DNA of 64,000 nt from Anthoceros angustus (taxonomy: Eukaryota; Streptophyta; Anthocerotopsida; Anthocerotales; Anthocerotaceae). The DNA is taken from positions 3,001,478 to 3,065,477 of the forward strand of contig MU008158.1 of the NCBI GenBank assembly GCA_010909165.1, read 5' to 3'. Shown here in pieces: positions 1 through 11,124 of the stretch. Both the position numbers and the translations under genes were made by a program. Each line of letters begins with the position of its first letter. Within the stretch, counting starts at the first letter, position 1. The notes beneath the pieces are model-generated. The model saw nothing but the letters and a program-made list of their open reading frames with translations. It was not told the origin of the DNA and searched no databases.

Positions 1-560
1 AAGATTCCCTCCGTCATTCCAAAGTAGCATTTCTCGGGTGTAGGCTCAATTGAGTCTCCGGCGCTCAAGCACCTTCTTAGATGTCCAAGGTGTTTGTCCT
101 GCTCCCCATGCACACAAAATCATCCGAGAATATCTCCATGAAGTCCCTCGAGTCACGGAAGGCGTTGGTCACCATGCATGAGCGACCACAGCTCGGTCAT
201 CCCAAAGGCACTTCTCTTGTAGGCAAGCGTACCCCAGTAGTGAAGGTCGTCTTGTCCCGGTCGCTCCCTTAGGTGCAATTGGTTATGTCCGGAGTAGCCA
301 TCCGAGGAAGGAGTAAGTAGTCGACCACCTTGTCCAAAATGTCGTCTCTGAATGGCATCGGAAGTGGTCCTTCTCGTTGCGTTGAGCTTCCTCAATCTTG
401 GCATACCAATTTGTCTTTCTTGGGAACCACCACAATCGTAGCGACCCACTCGGCGATGGGGAAAATGATGTCTGCCTCCGGTACTTATCAAGGACCTCCT
501 TCACCTTGATCGAATACTTGGGGTTGAGCTTGTATTGTCGGATTGATGGCACCGCTCGGC
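1..560 (-). pseudogene. Ty3/gypsy reverse transcriptase fragment
   Basis: The minus strand gives recognisable reverse transcriptase blocks in alternating frames: a linker region KLNPKYSIKVKEVLDKY, a VVVPKK-like strand followed by KLNAT, then IFSDDFVCMG, which corresponds to the catalytic YxDD region (here FSDD) at about 114-139, and finally PEKCYFGMTEGI at the window edge. At least three frame changes separate these blocks. The palm domain is therefore present but interrupted. The rest of the polyprotein is outside the window. Confidence 0.8.
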
Positions 561-1225
561 TTCAAATCGATCTTATGCTCTCCACTTCTTGAATGCCCTT
601 CATGTCGTGACCTTGGCGAACACACCTCATAAAACTCCCATGCTTTAGTCCTTCCTTGGTCCGAGGCATGCCTTTCTTAAACTTGAGAATTTGCTGGCGG
701 ACCTCCACTTCTTCCACGTCGTCCGGGTTCACGTCTCTCCGTTCCGTCTTTGCCTCATGCGTCCAAACCCTCGTCCTCTCTCGGGGATCGTCCTCTCGCA
801 TCCCCATTCTGAGCTCGTCGGAGGTGAATCGTGTTACTCCTTGAGCTTTTCCTTGGTCCGACTCTTGTTGTCTCCCTTGTCTTTGGTCCGACCTCCTCTT
901 CACTTCCTTCCTCCGGCCCGTTGTGGCGTTTACTCGAAAACAATCAATCCACTTCGCGCCAAAGGCATCCATGATAGTCCATCTCCTCCTCGGACCCGGC
1001 GGATCTTGGCGAAAAGTCGCCTCCTCGGAACTATCTTGTTCGTCTGGAGTCCTCCGAGGTATACCCGGTAGTGCTCACGGTTTCCCACAATAGGTGTCCT
1101 TGCTCCGGTGATAGCAACCCTCCCTTCTCGCACCTTAGGGTCCCACCACCGGCAAGTGAATCTCCTTCCTTCCAAAGTGTAGCTGCAGGCCAACCCGACC
1201 ATGGCCGCTGACAACACCTCATACC

Positions 1226-1519
1226 CTAATGGTCCGGCGGTTTGATCACAACAAAATCCGGTTTGTAGGGTGCACCTATGGTGGCCAAGACTCGGTTAAC
1301 TCCCGCGGATCTCTTCTTGACATATGCCATTCTCGAGTCTTCGTTGAGGTTGAAGGATGTGAAGCCCAATTTTCGTGCGTGGCTTCGGTGATGAGGTTGA
1401 CTCGGACCCGTGTCCAGCGGTACATCCTTGATGATACATCCAATCTCCACTTGTACCACTGCGCCCAGGTCGTATGGGACACCACCCTCACTTCCTGCTA
1501 CCCTTCCTTTGGTGCTCAT
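1226..1519 (-). pseudogene. Retroelement aspartic protease fragment
   Basis: This 97-codon open stretch carries the protease block CIIKDVPLDTG, with the catalytic D-T-G, and continues into RKLGFTSFNLNEDSRMAY, typical of the flap and second half of Ty3/gypsy proteases. Just after the DTG the reading shifts: the neighbouring frame reads VNLITEAT, which belongs to the same domain. This shows a short indel between the two. The protease sits between gag and reverse transcriptase, as expected. Confidence 0.7.
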
Positions 1520-2949
1520 GGCCGCTGGGTTTCCCTAACGACGGACGGACCTCTTGTATTTGGGTTATCCCTCGGTTGTCGAAAGGACACAGGGTCTTGA
1601 TTCATCATCGGTCGCCACATTAAAGGCGGGCTTCTACCCCAATCGAGGATCCTGCTGCTGCGTCCTCATCCTCTCCCGGTCACTTGTTACGGTATTCTCC
1701 GGATGCTTGCGCATTTCCTGCAACATCTCGGTCACCTCCGGACTACGTCCGGTGGAAGCTAACGTCGCCGTCGGGAGGCACCGTTCCTTCTCCACATCTC
1801 TGCGGAGAACTTCCTTGGGTAATCCCTCGGCGGCTGCCGTCCAGCCCTCCTTCATCGGTCGGATCCTCTGCTGGTATTTTGGTTTGATTGCCTTCCTCGG
1901 CGTCGTGGCGCTTCCTCCGATCTTGTTCTTCTTGGCGCCTTTCTCGTCGCTCCTTCCTTCTACAGTAGACACCTCAAGATTTCCTCCCAACTCCTTCCTT
2001 TCGACACCCCACCGTACCTTCTTGTTCTTTTCCATCTCGCGTACCAGGAATCTCTTCCCACTCCGCCTGAGCATCTTGACTTGCCGTCAGTAGTCTTAGG
2101 AGGTGGCGTTGGTGGTCGGGGTTCTCCGCTTGGTGTGGCATATCGTACCGTCCCTTGTGAGGTTGGGACATAGCGTCTTGCACATGCCGCGCTTGATCGC
2201 CACACCGCTCGAAGTCCCCATTACCACCTCGTTGAGTGCGGACGCGCGTTGGAGTAATGGCGATTCCGTTCCAGCAGACCCGCGGCCGTCGGAGGATACG
2301 AAGGGCTCCCATGCGGTCTTTGCATCGGTGGGGCTCGTTGTATTAGCGGACCTCGGTTGGCGGATACATGGTTTTGGGATATCGCGGCCCGGAGGGCTTC
2401 ACATGCGATAGGCCTCTTCCCATTGCTCCTCGGCCTCCTCCTCGTATTCGTAGTCCACTTGATGCACCGGCCTTGAGGCGGTTGGACTTCGAATGGCGTG
2501 TATTCTTGGCACACGGCACACGAAGATCGTTCGCCGTCGGTGTTTTCCGCTCTCGGTCCTTAACACAGTTTATCGCGGTCCTCTACTCTCTTTATCACTT
2601 TTCCGGTCCTCCCGCGGACAGCTACCTCCTTTGAGGAGTCGGGTCCGGTGGAGCTTCTCGGACGGTCTTGGTGTCACCACCTCCTTCTTACCACCTTCTT
2701 TTAGCGGGGCTTTCTTGCTCTTCTTCTTGCGGGATACTCTTCCTCGCTAGAGACCTCCGTCTCTTCTTGGACGGCTGCTCCTCCTCGAAGACACCTCCGA
2801 TTGGTCTTCCTCCTCCTCAAGACTCTTCCTCCTCAGTCGAACCCGTTTCTTCTTCTTCTTCTTGCCTCCTTGGGATTTCTTTATCCTCGATGTAGCGATT
2901 CCTCGTAGTTTTCGGCCGCCTTGCCCACGTCCTTCTCGGCCAGCGGCGG

Positions 2950-3600
2950 GTGCACGTATGGGTTTGGCTAGACCCGGCCGAACCACCGTCTCGCTTGCAT
3001 CGTGGTATGGGTTGGATGCCGATCCCTCAGGGCATAGAACCGCTCGATGTACGAGCCCAGCTTCTCCTTCTTCCCTCGCTTCAGATTTTCCAACTTTGAT
3101 AATACATACCCCTCCTGGTCGATCCCTCGAAACCGTTCTAAGAAGGCATTTTTCAAAGCTTCAAACGAGGCGGGTGGGGCATTCTCCGGTGGTCGGTACT
3201 TTCTCCGATACCATTGAGCAGCTGTCCCTCGGAGAACCCCTTGGAAAAGCTGGATGAGCTGCGCGTCTCCTCTCTCGTTGAAGTTGGCTTTGGACACGAA
3301 GTCCTCCACAAAGGTCTCGCATCCGCTCCTTCTTCCCTCCGAATATGGAGATGCGCTTGTTTGGTCGGTAGGGGCCATGGCTGCCATCGATGGGTTAGGC
3401 GTGGTGTCCTACCTTCTTCCGTTGGCGTCCCTTGTACCCGTACTCGTCTTGGTCCGACAATTCGACCACGTTCTCCCTCCTCGATCGGCGGTGCTCTCTC
3501 GTTGGGTTTGGCGTCTCTCCTCTCACGGCTCGGAGCACGCGAGGTGACCACGTCCGATCCTCCCGGCGGTTCACTCTTGACCGTCGCTCGACCCACGCAT
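2950..3600 (-). pseudogene. Ty3/gypsy gag remnant
   Basis: The best open part (2968-3387, about 139 codons) matches the Retrotrans_gag pattern: FQGVLRGTAAQWYRRKY, then FEALKNAFLERFRGIDQEG, then LKRGKKEKLGSYIERFYALRD. This capsid-like domain packages element RNA. An arginine-rich N-terminal part lies in another frame at 3395-3600. A run rich in Lys and Glu follows downstream (about 2747-2900 on the same strand). No intact zinc knuckle was seen. The gag is out of frame with the protease. Confidence 0.75.
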
Positions 3601-3646
3601 TCACTTACCTTCTCTTCCTAAGGGCGCACTGCGGCGGACGATTTCA

Positions 3647-3664
3647 TTCCCGGCAGCGGCGCCA
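3647..3664 (-). promoter_or_regulatory. Primer binding site, tRNA-Asp type
   Basis: On the minus strand these bases read TGGCGCCGCTGCCGGGAA. This closely resembles the 3' end complement of plant tRNA-Asp used by many Ty3/gypsy elements. It lies three bases from the presumed LTR edge at 3668 (TGTGGCGG on the plus strand) and directly upstream of gag, which fixes the orientation of the element. Confidence 0.8.
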
Positions 3665-3667
3665 AAA

Positions 3668-4300
3668 TGTGGCGGACTTTTCTTGATGGCCGCGGTAGCA
3701 CAATCCGTGTCGTTGTAGGAAGAAGTCCGTTCCCAAAGGGAATGATAGGCCCGTTCTGCGTTTGGTGATTCTTACCGTCCTTAGCGCTCGTTCGGTCTCA
3801 ACACACACATACTACTCTGGCGTTCACGTCGGGGTGTGGCCAAGCGTTTAGACCCGTTCGTCCGTATCGTTCACATCCTCACGCATCGGTCCTTTCCTCT
3901 CTCCTCTCACGCTACACTCTTGAGAAAAAGCGCGCGGTTCTGTGATCCGGACCTCCTCGTCGTTCGCGGGCCTCTCCGTCCGGGCTCTACACACCCTCCG
4001 GAGTTCCTCCGGCTCACGTTCGATCCGTTCGGTGTCGGACGCGGCTCGGGCGAACACGGTCACCGATCACCCTTCCACACACCACAGCGTTAAGTCCGTC
4101 ACGGGACCTTGATCAATCTCCCGGGCGCCGTGCACCTTTCGGTGACTCGGGACTCACGTTAGCAAGAAGACTCACAAAGGTGCGCAGCGGCATCAACACC
4201 AAGAAAGATGCTTTACTAGGCGACCTCGGCCCCTCTTATCTGCGCCCAAGGTGGCGTCTTTATTACACCCCTATTACGGTGATAGCCAGCTCGGTATACC
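3668..4300 (-). repeat. Probable 5' LTR of the gypsy element, outer edge unresolved
   Basis: The inner edge is set by the primer binding site; on the plus strand the LTR begins TGTGGCGGAC. The outer edge cannot be placed because the partner LTR is outside the window. A TATA-like AATAAAG on the minus strand near 4258-4270 suggests the LTR reaches at least there, so the end given is a minimum. No target site duplication can be checked. Confidence 0.45.
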
Positions 4301-7300
4301 CTAAATCGCCTACCATTATCCCCTATCTCCTTCGCTTGTGGTGGGAAGGTCACAGGCCCGCCGGAATGGGTGGTCCAATCCCCGTCACAGCGGTTGTGGT
4401 GCACCCAATCGGATGATCCGTGAGGCCCCTCCTCTCCGGAATCACAGGTTGGGCTCTGGCGGATCGGCGACACGCGTCATCCTCCCACAGCCTCCACAGG
4501 TCCTTGGCCGGTGGGGCCACCCGGCTATCGGCTCCCCTAAGCGTAAGTCGAAGGGGCTCCTCCTTCTTGCCGGCCGGTCCTCGAGGTCTGTCTCGACTCC
4601 CAGTCGGCACTTCACAGGTCGGCGGCTAGGTCCGACCTTGTCTCGGGGTCCGGACCTCGGTCGGTTATTACGGTCCGGACTTGGTCCGGACTTATTAGGT
4701 CCGGACTTGAGTCCGGACTTATTGGTCGGACTTGGTCCGGCCTCCCTGGTCCGGACAAAGTCGGACTCACGCCCAGGTTTCCTCCCTCACGGGACTCCTC
4801 GTGGCTCTCCCTCGAAGTCCTCCATTCCCGATCGCCCGAGTGGCTCGCCGTTGGCCCCTCCTTCCATGGTGAGGTGCGGGGTGCTTACCTCGATCGCATC
4901 CGCGCTCCCTCGTTCTGCTCCTCGGTTGCTCCTCTCCGCGCTCCGTCATCTCCAAGCAGGGCCACTAGGGTCCTGTCTTTGTCCCGTGGCCTTCATCTCC
5001 TTGAGCCTTCCAGGGTCCGTCCGTCTGCGGCGTCGAGGCTTCTCGCCTTGGGGCTCGGCGTGGTAATAGGCAAAGTCACAGATCGACTTGTTGAATTGCC
5101 TCTTCCACGTGTGCGGGGCACCGATACTCCCTCCGCCATAAGTGTTCGGGCGTCTGCTCGGCTTGTTGGGCCACCTCTCCACCGGTTGTGGTGGGCGGCA
5201 TATCACGCGAGGCTACAAGGCGGCCTCGGTCACCTCCTGCACTGCTGTTGCTCCACTGCTCCGGCTCCCGTCGTTTCCTTCCATTGCGGCTTACCCGCCA
5301 TAGCGCGGCGTTCCCTTCCGCCTTTCTCGGTGGACGGCGGCTTCTTTTACTTCCGTGCTCGCGCTCCCGTTCATTACGGCCTTTAGCTCATGACTCCCTC
5401 TCAGGCGGTGGATACCTCCGTCCAGGCTCGGACTTCCTCCGGCTCCCAGCAGCGTCCAACTCCTTGGATAGTCGCGATTTTCCTCCGTCTTGAGGAGACG
5501 GAGGCACTCTATTTCGTGCTCGAGTCGTGGATTCTCTCGTTGAGAATCACTGCCTCGACGCATCTTGGGTTGTAGCTCCAGCGTGTCCTTCTTCCTCCAT
5601 CTGCCGCCTCCTTCTACTCTGCTGTGTACTCGGAGATCCTCTATCTCCCGAGTCTTGGCCCTGCTCCATAGCCTTTGTCGGCCTTGAGTTAGCCTCATGC
5701 TGCGACTCTCTCCACGGTTCCGATCACGTCATGGTGATCCGGTCGCTCTTCACCGGACAGGCTCCTTCGCCGCCTTTTACAGGCCTCGCCCTTGGCGCTG
5801 CTCTGGCGGGCCGCCTCCGCCGATCCCGAGCTCTCTGCTTGTGCCGGGCCTCTTCCGCCTCTGCTGCGCTTCCCTCTTCGCTGCAAGGTCCTCCGCCCGC
5901 TTGGGCCTCTGAGCTTGCTTGGTGACGCCTGGTGAAGAACCTTAAGATCTGTGAACCGGGCCTCGCTCCGCCACCCGGCGTTCCCTTCCTCGATCCGGCG
6001 AGGGACTCCGCCTTTCCTTTGCCCTCGGCCGCCTTCACTTGCTCTTGGGTTCCACCATCCTCCTCGGGTGGCCTCCACTTCACAGGTCTTCTCCTGTACG
6101 AGACCCCAAAGCATTCCGTCCATGACGGTAGCGAGACTCGCCGTGTTTCTTCCACGGCCAGCAGTGAGGCCCCACAAAGTCCGTAGTGGGAGCCGGCATT
6201 TCTCGATCCGAGGACCTCCATACCGGATCCGAGTAAGTCGGTTGGGTTCTCGACCTAATCGGGACCCTCGGGTCACAGTGGTGTCAGTCTCACCCTCTTG
6301 GCCCTCTTGGCCTCTAACTCCTTTGTGCCCTCTTTCTCCAGGCTCGGAGGAGGTGAGGGGAGTCGGGAGCAAGCTCTTTTGCCCCTTGGGGCAGGCCGGC
6401 TCGGTGGGGCTGCTGCCGGTGACCTCCACTCCTTGGGCCACGTCCCTTCGCCCTCCTTACGCCTCTTGACCTCTTGCCACTCCGTGGCGGCGGGGTAAGT
6501 CCGGCACCTTGTCTTTGCGTTGGTAAGCGGCACCGTCTTCCGCCTCTTGGCTCCCCGGGTTCGTCGGGGCTCGGCCGTCGTGGTTGTTGGGCTGTCTCGG
6601 TCGGGCCGCCAGCGCCCTCCGGCATCGGCTCCCTCACTGCCTTGCTCGGAGGGCACCAAAAGGAGGAAGGGGAATCGCCTCCCAAACTTCCCAGGTGGTG
6701 AGGGGTTCGCTCAGGCGTATGGAGTCGGAATCCTCGATCGTCCTCCTCCCGAGTCCGCTTGGTCTTGAAGGGCGACCCCCACCTCAGGCGCCCTTGCACG
6801 CTCTACGGGGCCTCCGGCCTTGGGCGCCCGCTCAAGCTCTCCCTCCTTGAGCTCGAAATGTCCCCATACATGAATCGGTATGGGGTCGCGATGGCGAGGC
6901 TTCTCGCTTGCGTGCCTCTGGCCCGGGCAGGCGAAGATAATCCTTCCCCGGTCGCTCTCTTCCCCGGAGGCGTGCGAATACCAAGTTATCACCAAGGTGA
7001 TCCACCTTGGTGGCGAGTTCAATGGACAATGATCCGGGCTACCGCCCTTACTCGTATCCGGCGGATCGGATATCAACCATCCGTTGGTTGTCTGCGTTCG
7101 AGCCTCGGCCGCGCGTGGGCGGCCCTATCTTCCGCCTTAAGGGGCTCGGCACCACGCCCCTTCTTCCTCCTTGAGCGGTTGTAGGCCATCCTCGGGACCT
7201 CAAGGTCCATCGCCTCGGGTCCTCCGGAGGTTCTTGGATCGGACCTCCTTGTTGATCGCCGCCGGCATCTTCGGGCAAACTCCGGACTAGAGTGGCGTTG

Positions 7301-8000
7301 TCAAAGGTCGGACCATTTGGAACACGTCCGGATGCCACTCCCGCACCAATTCCCACTTCCTCCGGCCCGGGGCGAAGTCCGGATAGCGCCGGGTCACAAT
7401 GTTGCGCTCCACGGTCCATGGCTCCCAGACTCCGTCGGCTTTTGGGTGCCATTGCTTTCTCCTCCTCTTGTTCTGCTGGCGTCGGCGCACGATGTTCCTC
7501 CCCGCGCGTTTTGCTCCAACCTTGTGATGCGCCTGGCGGCGCCCAAAAGGCCGAGCGGATTGCGGGCGCAGATGAGGCTGCTGCGCATGACCTCCTCCTT
7601 GGCGCGCTTGTGGAAATGGCTGGGCGGAAGGCGCCTCTTCGTTGTCCGTAGCGCGAGTGCATGGCTTACTCGACCCTACGCTTCCCTTACTGCGGCCTTC
7701 GCGCCGCGCGGCCGCGGGCGTGAATACTATAACGGCCTCGGCAGGTTACGGTCTGGCCTCTGCATGCCCGACCTCCACTCGGGGCCGTCCGCGTGGCGCC
7801 GCCTGTGCATCCTCACGCCTCACTCCTGGTTACTTTCCACGGCGTACTTATCCTATTTTGACACGGGTGGGTTCCGGACTTATCCGTTACTCCGTAGTCC
7901 GGAGCTTGCCATAGTGAATGCGGGGTCCGTTGTTCACTCAGTCCGGAGTATACTCGAGCCTCGTCCGGCGCTACCCCAATTTATTCCTCCTTTTCGCCTT
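4301..8000. other. GC-rich repeat-like DNA without a supported gene
   Basis: About 3.7 kb of C+T-rich plus strand (G+A-rich minus strand), dense in CCGG and TCCGGA. Many overlapping open frames exist because stop codons are rare at this composition. Their products are low-complexity Arg/Pro/Gly/Ser strings with no domain I recognise. One minus-strand stretch (7287-7490) reads QNKRRRKQWHPKADGVWEPW and could be a retroelement gag-like piece, but I would not name it. The region may be further LTR or leader sequence of the neighbouring gypsy family. Confidence 0.4.
4640..4757. repeat. Short TCCGGAC repeat cluster
   Basis: Within about 118 bases the palindrome-centred word TCCGGAC occurs six times, mostly as GGTCCGGACTT, with two further near-matches (GGTCGGACTT and GGTCCGGCCT). 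Spacing is irregular, about 12-37 bases. The core GTCCGGAC is self-complementary. TCCGGA also recurs singly elsewhere in 1-8 kb (for example near 7328, 7378 and 7872). Confidence 0.75.
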
Positions 8001-11000
8001 ATTTATCCTTCAATCTAAAACCCTACTTATTTCCCTAACTCCCGGTGCATAGCCCACACTTTACATATTGGGCAATGTTTTCCTGGAATATATCTGTAAT
8101 ATGTTTCATGGTACATGGTATGGTTACCAAACGCCCATAACATATTTCTTAGCCTGAACCTTTTCGGTCCAACTTGAGGTTGTCACACTCGTCGGTCGAT
8201 CATGCAAAGGAGAGGCAACACGCCCTCCTCAATCCTTCCCTTCGATATTACACGGCCAAATAATTTGCCCATGCCTCGTCCACTCTCCTTATCTGCGCAT
8301 CGGTGTAATATGGGATCGGTTTCAAATTCTCCACTTCACTAATCTGTTTCTGAACCACCTTCTTGGAGTAAGGTGAGTCAATTCGTGTCAAAGTGCATCT
8401 CGATAGCATCCTCCAGCCTTTCCTCGTGCATACGAACATGAGCAGTGGCAATGTTTTCCGGATGGTCCCCTTTCCTCCATCTCTCTTGACTTCTTCTTCC
8501 CACTACACTACATCGCCTTTCGTCCGTCCGCGTGAGACATCCGTAGGTGCTCTCTTCGTTTCCCACCTCGCTCCACCACATCACCCTGGCTCCTCTTCCG
8601 CCCTCACAGGCGCGGCCGGCGGCGCCCGATCCTCCTCCTTCTTCGGAGTGCAGGCCACCGCCGGGCGCGGCGTCCATCTCCCACAGGCGGACAAACCGGT
8701 TTGGGTTTGGGGTCATCAGTCTTCCCCATCCGCCCAGTCGGCGGCCGTGGCACGGTGTCATCCGCATGTCGCGACGGTAGGAAAATGCAAAGTTCATGAT
8801 GTCTCTGCATCCCTATCCTCGTCTTGGTCGCTGACCCTTCTCCATCGAATGACCCGGCACATCGGATCGGGCCATCATCCTCGTCGGATGGTCCCGATTC
8901 ACTATCTGCATCTTGCACGCAGGCTATCTGCATCATCCTCATTCTGTGCTCTCTCGCTCTCCTCATAGACAATACGGCACTGTGCTGTGATGTCAAACAC
9001 CTTTCCACACAACGATCGATAAGAGCTCTTCCTACAGGGTGGCAAGCAGCAAACATGATGCGTCGGAGGAAAGCACATCGGGATGACACAAACAACAAAA
9101 CAAAATTCACAGTCCATGGCATATACGTGCTTACACTCGGTTGCGCATTGCTTCTCGAAATACCTCGACAAGCTCGGGAGGACCACATTTCTTAGCAAGA
9201 AGGAGCTCATGCCCTATACATTTGAGGGTCTTGAATCAACTGCGTCAAACTCCACGAGGCCTTGTTGTGCAAAACAACGTGAACACGGTTCTTCTCGTCC
9301 ATGTCGCCCATACTACCCATCCCCTCGCTCTTTGGTTAGGCAATGCTCCTAACCCATGATCCACAATTTCAATAGTGGAGTCCGAGCGTTCTCATCCTCG
9401 CTCGCATCACTGTGTCACCATCCAATCTTTCTCAAGCAGTTAGCGGGATCCATCCGAGCATTCGGGCCGAATGATCACAGTCTCCTCGTAGGTGAAGGCG
9501 AAGGAATCGGCGGCCAGGCTTTGTGACTTCTCCACTCCAGCTCCCCTCTTTCCACCGTTGCCGGCCTTGCACGTCGAGGCTAGCGGATTCGCTTGCCCGC
9601 CCGATGCATGCCCACCCTTGGCTCACCACCTCGATCGCATCACGCGATGGGTTTGTCCCTAAGTCCCCTCGCACTAGCCGCCTTGCTTCTCCACCTTACT
9701 GGATTTCTTACATTTGGGGAGGAGGTCACCGGTGGGCCGCATCCGCCAAATCCTTCTTGCTCCGTCGTCCGCTTGCCATCGCTGCAGGCCGCCCGGTGAG
9801 CTACGAAACAAAGTTGCATCACTCACAAATTGGGCTTGAATGGAAATTGTGGAGTTCTCGCCTACGAGGATGCCTTGTGCACCGGTTGACACGGAACACG
9901 CTCTTTGCAAAGGCGCGCGTAGGTCCCTCCTTCACACGCCGCCACCACGGTGATGGAGGCCTCTCTGTGGAGCGTTACTTCCGAGTGCGCTTGAACAGGT
10001 TGAAAGTGGAACACCGTTACCATAAGGGACTCTTAACCCCTGGACCAGATTAGGGTTACCGCTCACCACGTTAACCAAAGTTAGAAACCCTGATGTCGTG
10101 TGAAAGGCTGGTAGTTAAGTGGACCTTATTCTCCTATGCATGTATTTATGACACTGTGACTTATCCATCAGTTGCGGCGGCGGCTGTTATTCTTATCCCG
10201 CGTGGCGGACCGCGATATCCGCTGCCTCATTGGATTTCCTCGCCGTTATGTGCAATGAAGTCGCGTGCCGTAGGCGTGGGTACTAAGTCGGCGCTCGACG
10301 CAAACCACACTTACCAACCATTTCTGTTTGCAAGGAGTCTACCAGCGGGACTTGTCGGCGACTTCTACAATGTTGCGACACACGACGATATGGAGGACGT
10401 GAGTGGAAAGTGCACCGTGTCATGTCCGATTCATTTGTGCTATCACCATGCGTTAACCCGGCAAATGCACATTTGCACGCAGTGCATCGGCTTATGTAGA
10501 AGAACCCTCCCGATACTTGAGGCCTGCGGACTCCCGGAAAAGGAGGAGGCTTGATCTTTTGAACCCTCCGCCACCTCGCCTCGCCATCCTCCAAGGTTAG
10601 TGTGTTAAGGGGCTTGGTGAAGAGTCCGTTATAGCACATTGTGGGAATTCGTAGTGGATGTCACTTGCGGGGAAAGACGCCCGGCGTCGAATTGTCTTCG
10701 CCAAGTATGCCGCATGGTGTTCCGATGCGCCAAGAAATCGAACTTGTATGCAGCCATAGACGGCCCTCCTGAGGAGAGTTGGGGTTGAAGGGCGCTGATG
10801 TTCGCATGATTGCCGCCGTGGCTTGTTCATGGCGATGGGTATGGGTAGGCAAAATACCGGTCCCGAGGAGCTACGGTCGTCCGATAGAGGTCCCATCGAG
10901 CGAAGACTTCCAATCACCTCCCGAGGATGATGTGCAAAGATCGTTTCACCAAACCTTTGAGCGAGACATTGCGCGTCAAAGGACTCGTGCGTTATGTCGA

Positions 11001-11100
11001 GCGGGCAACCGGCTGTCGTTGAGGAAGAGTGAAGTGGACATTGTGTCGTGACTACCGGAAACCTTGTTGCAATCGGATGTGCTTGCGTGTGAAAGATTTC
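8001..11100. other. Repeat-like DNA with no identified gene
   Basis: I found no recognisable protein domain, RNA gene or terminal repeat on either strand. Open frames up to about 190 codons exist (for example 8604-9188 on the minus strand and 9523-10053 on the plus strand) but have irregular composition and no family signature. CAG and CTG are scarce, as in the flanking transposons, so this is most likely more transposon sequence. Confidence 0.4.
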
Positions 11101-11124
11101 AGAGCGGTATAGATTCATAAGAAT

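Larger units (their letters stand above)
1..3664 (-). mobile_element. Ty3/gypsy LTR retrotransposon internal region, broken, truncated by window start
   Basis: Read on the minus strand, the parts lie in the order of a Ty3/gypsy element: primer binding site (3647-3664), gag (about 2950-3600), aspartic protease (about 1390-1450) and reverse transcriptase (560 down to 1). RNase H and integrase would lie beyond base 1. No frame stays open for long; the conserved words jump between frames every 30-150 bases, so as written the element is non-coding. The frame jumps often fall where a CAG or CTG would be expected, which may reflect sequence quality rather than age (see findings). The element type is well supported by the order of domains and the primer site. 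Confidence 0.85.

Noticed and set aside
4338-7184. Many overlapping open frames of 100-250 codons on both strands
   Set aside because: The GC-rich, pyrimidine-skewed composition removes stop codons; products are low complexity and no frame is preferred.
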